Below are positions 22,727 to 26,121 of a stretch of DNA of 26,121 nucleotides, one piece after another. Made by a program: the position numbers and the translations under genes. The DNA is from CAZGMJ01 sp964526785. GTDB taxonomy: Bacteria > Planctomycetota > Phycisphaerae > Sedimentisphaerales > Anaerobacaceae. Position 1 is the first letter of the stretch, and each line of letters opens with the position of its first letter. The notes under the pieces were generated by a model. It was not told the DNA's origin. It ran no database searches and saw only the letters and a program-made list of their open reading frames with translations. The stretch covers positions 1 to 26,121 of the forward strand of contig CAZGMJ010000071.1 of the NCBI GenBank assembly GCA_964526785.1, written 5' to 3'.

Positions 22727-24811
22727 ATGCTCGAGTTCCTAAATCGAACTGATCATAGGGCAACACGTAACCCGTGTGACCTCAGCAGGATCTCAGGACG
22801 ATGGCACAACCGATGGACCTTGAGGCTGCTCCCCATCATACTGGCCTGTGCCTTGGCGTCAGATGCTGCTGGCGCAGTGCTGTGCCGAATTGACTTCGAA
22901 ACTGGCGATTTCTCGCAAGTCCACAGCATACACAAGGACAGGGGCGCTTCGCTGAAGGTCATCAGGAATCCCATTGGTACGGACTGGGTCATGGAATCCT
23001 CGATTTCTCCGGAGCAAGAGCGAGCCGAGATACGAGTCCATCGCGATCCGGTTCCATCGGAACGATGGTATGGCTGGAGTCTCTATTTGCCTGAGGGCTA
23101 CACTGAGGTCAAAGGCAAGAGCGATATTCTGTTCCAGTGGCACCGGGGCGGTGGATCGCCTTCCTGGGCCAAAGGCCACCCCATGTGCTTCATGATCAAC
23201 AGCGAGGGCCGCTATCAACTGATCTGGACCTTTCAGAAATCCGTGGATAACACGAAGAGCCGTGTCAACAAATCACAGGACCTCGGAATCAGCTATATCG
23301 GCGACAGGGGTAAGTGGGTGCATTGGGCACTGCACACAAAGTGGTCCATCTCAGATGATGGTTACCTTGGAGTCTACCGCAACGGCGAACTAGTTTTGAA
23401 GCACCGCGGTGCGAACTGGCTCAATTGGGGCCCTGGTCCAATGGTCAAAGCCGGCATATACACTGGCGATCCGGGCTGGTCCGGCAACAATCCAACCGTT
23501 CTTTGCCATGACAACATCATCGTGGGCGATGAGAACTCCAGCCTGTATGAGGTCTGTCCAGGCCTGAACGGCAGGACTCATGGACCAAACCAGCTTGTAT
23601 CCGGACAGATGCAGAAGCTTAGAATCGGCCCGAACAAACGCTTTCTGGTCAGGGAAGATGGCTCCGCTTTCGTCTGGATCGGGTCCACTATGTGGAAGTG
23701 GAAGACTCTGACCTCCGAGCAGATCAAGCGGATCATCGACGATCACAGCAGTCGAGGTTACACCGTGCTGCAGGTAATCGCATATCCGGACAGCTATGAT
23801 AGAGTCGACGAGATGGTTCGATACGCCGAGACCAAGGGTCTGTATATGGCCCTGTTGACCGGATGGTATCGAGACGTTCTCAGGGGCAGTGAGGAAGAAC
23901 TGTACAGGAGGGGCCGAACACTCGGGGCCAGATACCGCAATAACAACAATGTCATCTGGCTTACAGCTGGTGAAGCGGGAGGCCACAACAGAAAGGGAAC
24001 CATCCCCGACAACAAAATCGAGGCGTTGGTCAGAGGCATTCGTGATGGTGACGCCGGGCACAAACTGCTCACCATATACGCCGATTACAAACGCGGCACA
24101 TCCATAGACAACGACACGCTCATCGTGGATTTCGACAACTGGCAAACATCTCAGTGGGGATCGCCGACCGATTTACCGAGAAACGATCCAAGGAAGTGGA
24201 CCGTGTGGGAGGCGATTTCGTACGACTACAACCGCACGCCCATCAAGCCGACGCTCGATTCAGAGGCCTGGTATGAGAACAACAAGGATCATTTCGGGGC
24301 AACGCCCTTTGCCATCAGACGACGGGCATATTACACGATCTTTGCAGGTGGTTTCGGCCATACCTACGGAGCCGGCGGAATGTGGGACGGCCTGGTCAAG
24401 CCACAGGGCAGGAGCGGAAATTGGCAAGAGGCTCTCAGGTATCCCGGTTATGTACAGATCGGATATTTGAGCGAATTCCTACACGGTTTGGACGAGGATC
24501 TTCTCAAGCTCAGACCCGATCAGAGCATAATTGTCGGGGGCAACTCGGACAGCTACGACGAGCACATACAGGCCTCGGTTGCGCACGATGGCAGCTACGC
24601 CTTAATATACTCCGGTAGCGACTCGAGCTACAAGCTGGATCTGACCAGACTCAAGCCAGGGAGCATATCGGCGCGATGGTACGATCCAAGCGATAACACA
24701 TATAGCCATGACGCCGGCTCTCCTTACACGAATAACAGATCGAATCAGACATTCGACCCTCCCGGCAATGCGGGACCGGGGAACGACTGGGTCCTTGTTC
24801 TGGGGCGATAA
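22727..24811 (+). CDS. Fusion of polysaccharide-lyase-like domain and DUF4038/GH140-like glycosidase
   Basis: 694 residues from the ATG at 22727, preceded by AGGAGG at 22713-22718; a GTG at 22697 is the longer alternative. A long basic start precedes the hydrophobic core LLPIILACALASDAAGA. Residues about 52-280 match a polysaccharide-lyase-like jelly roll of the PF14099 type (EQERAEIRV, ERWYGWSLYLPEGY, SDILFQWHRGG, KWVHWALHTKW). Residues about 300-620 are DUF4038 (RFLVREDGSAFVWIGSTMWK, NNNVIWLTAGEAGG, KPTLDSEAWYE with Glu513, GGFGHTYGAG). The last 80 residues match the collagen-binding-like C-terminal domain that follows DUF4038 (RPDQSIIVGG, SARWYDPSD, DWVLVLG). The family includes the apiosidase GH140. 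Such a two-enzyme layout suggests combined cutting of an acidic chain and a branch. Confidence 0.85.
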   Translation: MLEFLNRTDHRATRNPCDLSRISGRWHNRWTLRLLPIILACALASDAAGAVLCRIDFETGDFSQVHSIHKDRGASLKVIRNPIGTDWVMESSISPEQERAEIRVHRDPVPSERWYGWSLYLPEGYTEVKGKSDILFQWHRGGGSPSWAKGHPMCFMINSEGRYQLIWTFQKSVDNTKSRVNKSQDLGISYIGDRGKWVHWALHTKWSISDDGYLGVYRNGELVLKHRGANWLNWGPGPMVKAGIYTGDPGWSGNNPTVLCHDNIIVGDENSSLYEVCPGLNGRTHGPNQLVSGQMQKLRIGPNKRFLVREDGSAFVWIGSTMWKWKTLTSEQIKRIIDDHSSRGYTVLQVIAYPDSYDRVDEMVRYAETKGLYMALLTGWYRDVLRGSEEELYRRGRTLGARYRNNNNVIWLTAGEAGGHNRKGTIPDNKIEALVRGIRDGDAGHKLLTIYADYKRGTSIDNDTLIVDFDNWQTSQWGSPTDLPRNDPRKWTVWEAISYDYNRTPIKPTLDSEAWYENNKDHFGATPFAIRRRAYYTIFAGGFGHTYGAGGMWDGLVKPQGRSGNWQEALRYPGYVQIGYLSEFLHGLDEDLLKLRPDQSIIVGGNSDSYDEHIQASVAHDGSYALIYSGSDSSYKLDLTRLKPGSISARWYDPSDNTYSHDAGSPYTNNRSNQTFDPPGNAGPGNDWVLVLGR

Positions 24812-24996
24812 GACCAGACTGTACAGGGGGCTCGACATACGAAGACACGCCGATTTCAAGGCTCATTAAGGACATCGGTATTTCGCTGACGAAGCTCAAC
24901 GATGGGAGACGACTGAAGGGGCGCGAACTCGGATGATCCATTTACTGTTGAAGCTGCTGAGTGGAGAAGCATGAGAAAGGTACAAGTGGAGTGGTC

Positions 24997-25239
24997 ATGT
25001 CAATAGCACATTGGAAGTTGTGTATTGCTTTGGCCGTCGGGCTGCTTGTCGGGACAACTACACACGCAGCAAATCAAGAAGTAGTACTCAACCTGCACAC
25101 TTCGGACATCACACGCATCGTCAAGCCTGGCCAGGAAGACAAGGTCTACATATCGGTGGAGAATCGGGCTCAAAACCGAAGAAGCGGACGTCTATCCCTT
25201 TTGGTCCAGGATTTCAGCGGGGCCAGCCCCCCTTATTGA
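24997..25239 (+). pseudogene. Truncated 5' end of a secreted protein
   Basis: 80 codons from the ATG at 24997 (GGAG 5 bases upstream; a GTG at 24961 is in frame but less likely). It has a good signal peptide (WKLCIALAVGLLVGTTTHA) followed by about 50 residues of beta-strand character (VVLNLHTSDITRIVKPGQED). The frame closes with TGA (25237-25239) just past a run of six C (25227-25232). Removing one C would join it to the fragment at 25229-25363. The family is not recognised. Confidence 0.6.
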
Positions 25240-25363
25240 AAAGATCGGTGGCCCCCATTACGGGGTGAAGCTGTCTGACAATGAACGATTGGCCATACGT
25301 CTCTGGATTGATTCGTCCGCTACATATGCCGGAACATGCGATGCCTCGGTTCGACGAATGTGA
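25229..25363 (+). pseudogene. Fragment resembling the hydrazine-synthase-alpha-like domain
   Basis: Without a start of its own, this frame reads PLIEKIGGPHYGVKLSDNER, then AIRLWIDSSATYAGT, before closing at TGA (25361-25363). The pattern (Ser/Pro-Leu-Leu, Lys-Leu, Gly-X-His-Tyr-X-Val-Lys-Leu-Ser, Arg-Leu-Trp-Ile-X-X-X-Ala-X-Tyr-X-Gly-Thr) is what I recall from HZS-alpha-like domains in large planctomycete outer-membrane or heme-associated proteins. Only about 40 residues survive. Being joined to unrelated coding scraps on both sides, it is a relic. Confidence 0.5.
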
Positions 25364-25578
25364 TGGAGTCGCCCAACAGCGGTATTCGCAGCAGAACGCG
25401 TCGGGTCAAACACTGGCGGGATCATGCGATGGTGGTTCGCTGGGTCGCGGCGGCGCTATTGGATATGGAAAAGCGGTTCAAGAGAATCATGGGCTACCAG
25501 CAATCATGGGTGCTCGATCCGAAACTCAAGGACCTCGCTGTCGAAGACGCCGTTGACCACACAGTAAAGGTGGCATAG
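25336..25578 (+). pseudogene. C-terminal relic of a Mutator/IS256-like transposase
   Basis: 80 codons ending at TAG (25576-25578). GSTNVMESPNSGIRSRTRRV keeps the Thr-Asn-X-X-Glu-Ser block that carries the last catalytic Glu, followed by KHWRDHAMVVRW, ALLDMEKRFKRIMGY and a loose tail. The first several hundred residues are absent. The sequence is clearly different from the transposase relic at 10515-10960, so two separate element families have decayed in this locus. Inverted repeats were not found nearby. Confidence 0.65.
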
Positions 25579-25649
25579 ACTATGAACAAACGGAGTAGCC
25601 GATCAACCTCCAACTATCAGAGGGACCTCCCCATTGAAAGGAGCCCCGT

Positions 25650-26121
25650 ATGAAAACGTTTAGATCATCAAAGTATCATCGAGCCGAGTCTGGGAAAGCA
25701 CATGTATGCATCATTGTATTATGTTTCTTCATGGTTACATCAGAAATCTTTGCTGCAAACACACCATACAGTATAGAAGGCCATACTATTAAGAAGAACA
25801 ACCAGCCGGTCTTCTTTGTTGGAGACACCGTGTGGACCGTTGGGGTTCGATTCCACGACGAAGAAATGGACAGCTATCTTGCTGATGCGAAGAGCAAGGG
25901 CTTTAATCTCATAGGCGTATTTGGTACTCCTGGATGGGCCTTGAGGAAGGAAGGGAATATAAATGGCGAGCCTCCCTTCAATGATGCAAATCCAACAAAC
26001 CTGAATCATGACTACTGGAGCCACCACAGAACATTGATTTCAAAAGCGAAATCCAAAGGCATAACGGTGTTTCTGTGCATAGGGCATCCTCTCGAGAAGA
26101 GGACATCCTGGTTCGATCTGA
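25650..26121 (+). CDS. DUF4038/GH140-like glycosidase, 5' part (cut by right edge)
   Basis: 157 codons are visible and the frame is still open at the last base. AAAGGAG (25637-25643) with a 6-base spacer fixes the ATG at 25650. A long basic n-region and hydrophobic core (VCIIVLCFFMVTSEIFAAN) give a signal peptide of about 36 residues. The next segment is the DUF4038 start: KKNNQPVFFVGDTVWTVGVR, then MDSYLADAKSKGFNLIGVFG and LISKAKSKGITVFLCIGHP. The catalytic region lies outside the window. Unlike the fusion gene at 22727, it begins directly with the DUF4038 domain. Probable role: cleavage of a branch sugar from a pectin-like or other complex glycan. Confidence 0.85.
   Translation, partial: MKTFRSSKYHRAESGKAHVCIIVLCFFMVTSEIFAANTPYSIEGHTIKKNNQPVFFVGDTVWTVGVRFHDEEMDSYLADAKSKGFNLIGVFGTPGWALRKEGNINGEPPFNDANPTNLNHDYWSHHRTLISKAKSKGITVFLCIGHPLEKRTSWFDL

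Overview
The window reads as part of a polysaccharide-degradation locus of a Gram-negative bacterium. Planctomycetota (Phycisphaerae/Sedimentisphaerales-like) or a close PVC relative is the best guess, with moderate to low confidence. The reasons are the dense run of secreted enzymes typical of those genomes (DUF4838, GH42-like, DUF4038/GH140-like, BNR and NHL propellers), a fragment resembling the hydrazine-synthase-alpha-like domain common in planctomycetes, and no SusC/SusD, TonB, transporter or regulator gene in 26 kb. Nearly every intact gene starts with a signal peptide, so the products are mostly periplasmic, lipid-anchored or extracellular.

Layout. The locus has two divergent arms. 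The minus-strand arm (about 265-10165) reads metallophosphoesterase, then a very large GH2-type beta-glycosidase, then a DUF4838 (alpha-glucuronidase-like) protein. Between these genes lie broken pieces: a GH43/sialidase-like C-terminal fragment at 8620-8808 and two orphan signal-peptide stubs at 2947-3387. The plus-strand arm (11206 to the right edge) reads NHL-type beta-propeller protein, GH35-like/DUF5597 enzyme, a divergent GH42-like enzyme, a GH42 beta-galactosidase (4-base overlap with the gene before it), a BNR/Asp-box sialidase-like propeller, an unrecognised secreted protein, a fusion of a polysaccharide-lyase-like domain with a DUF4038/GH140-like enzyme, a cluster of gene relics (24997-25578), and the 5' part of a second DUF4038 enzyme cut by the window edge.

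The space between the two arms holds a 524-bp internally deleted IS256-type element with both terminal inverted repeats still recognisable (10501-11024). It sits close to where promoters for the two arms would be expected. A second, unrelated transposase C-terminus lies in the relic cluster at 25336-25578.

How the genes may work together (inference): a lyase-like domain and a uronidase-like protein would act on an acidic polysaccharide, GH2/GH35/GH42 enzymes would remove galactose-type sugars, GH140-like enzymes would remove branch sugars, and the propeller proteins may bind or trim side chains. The substrate cannot be fixed from sequence alone. No tRNA, rRNA or CRISPR array was seen. The short gaps at 21529-21713 and 24812-24996 contain nothing I can name.
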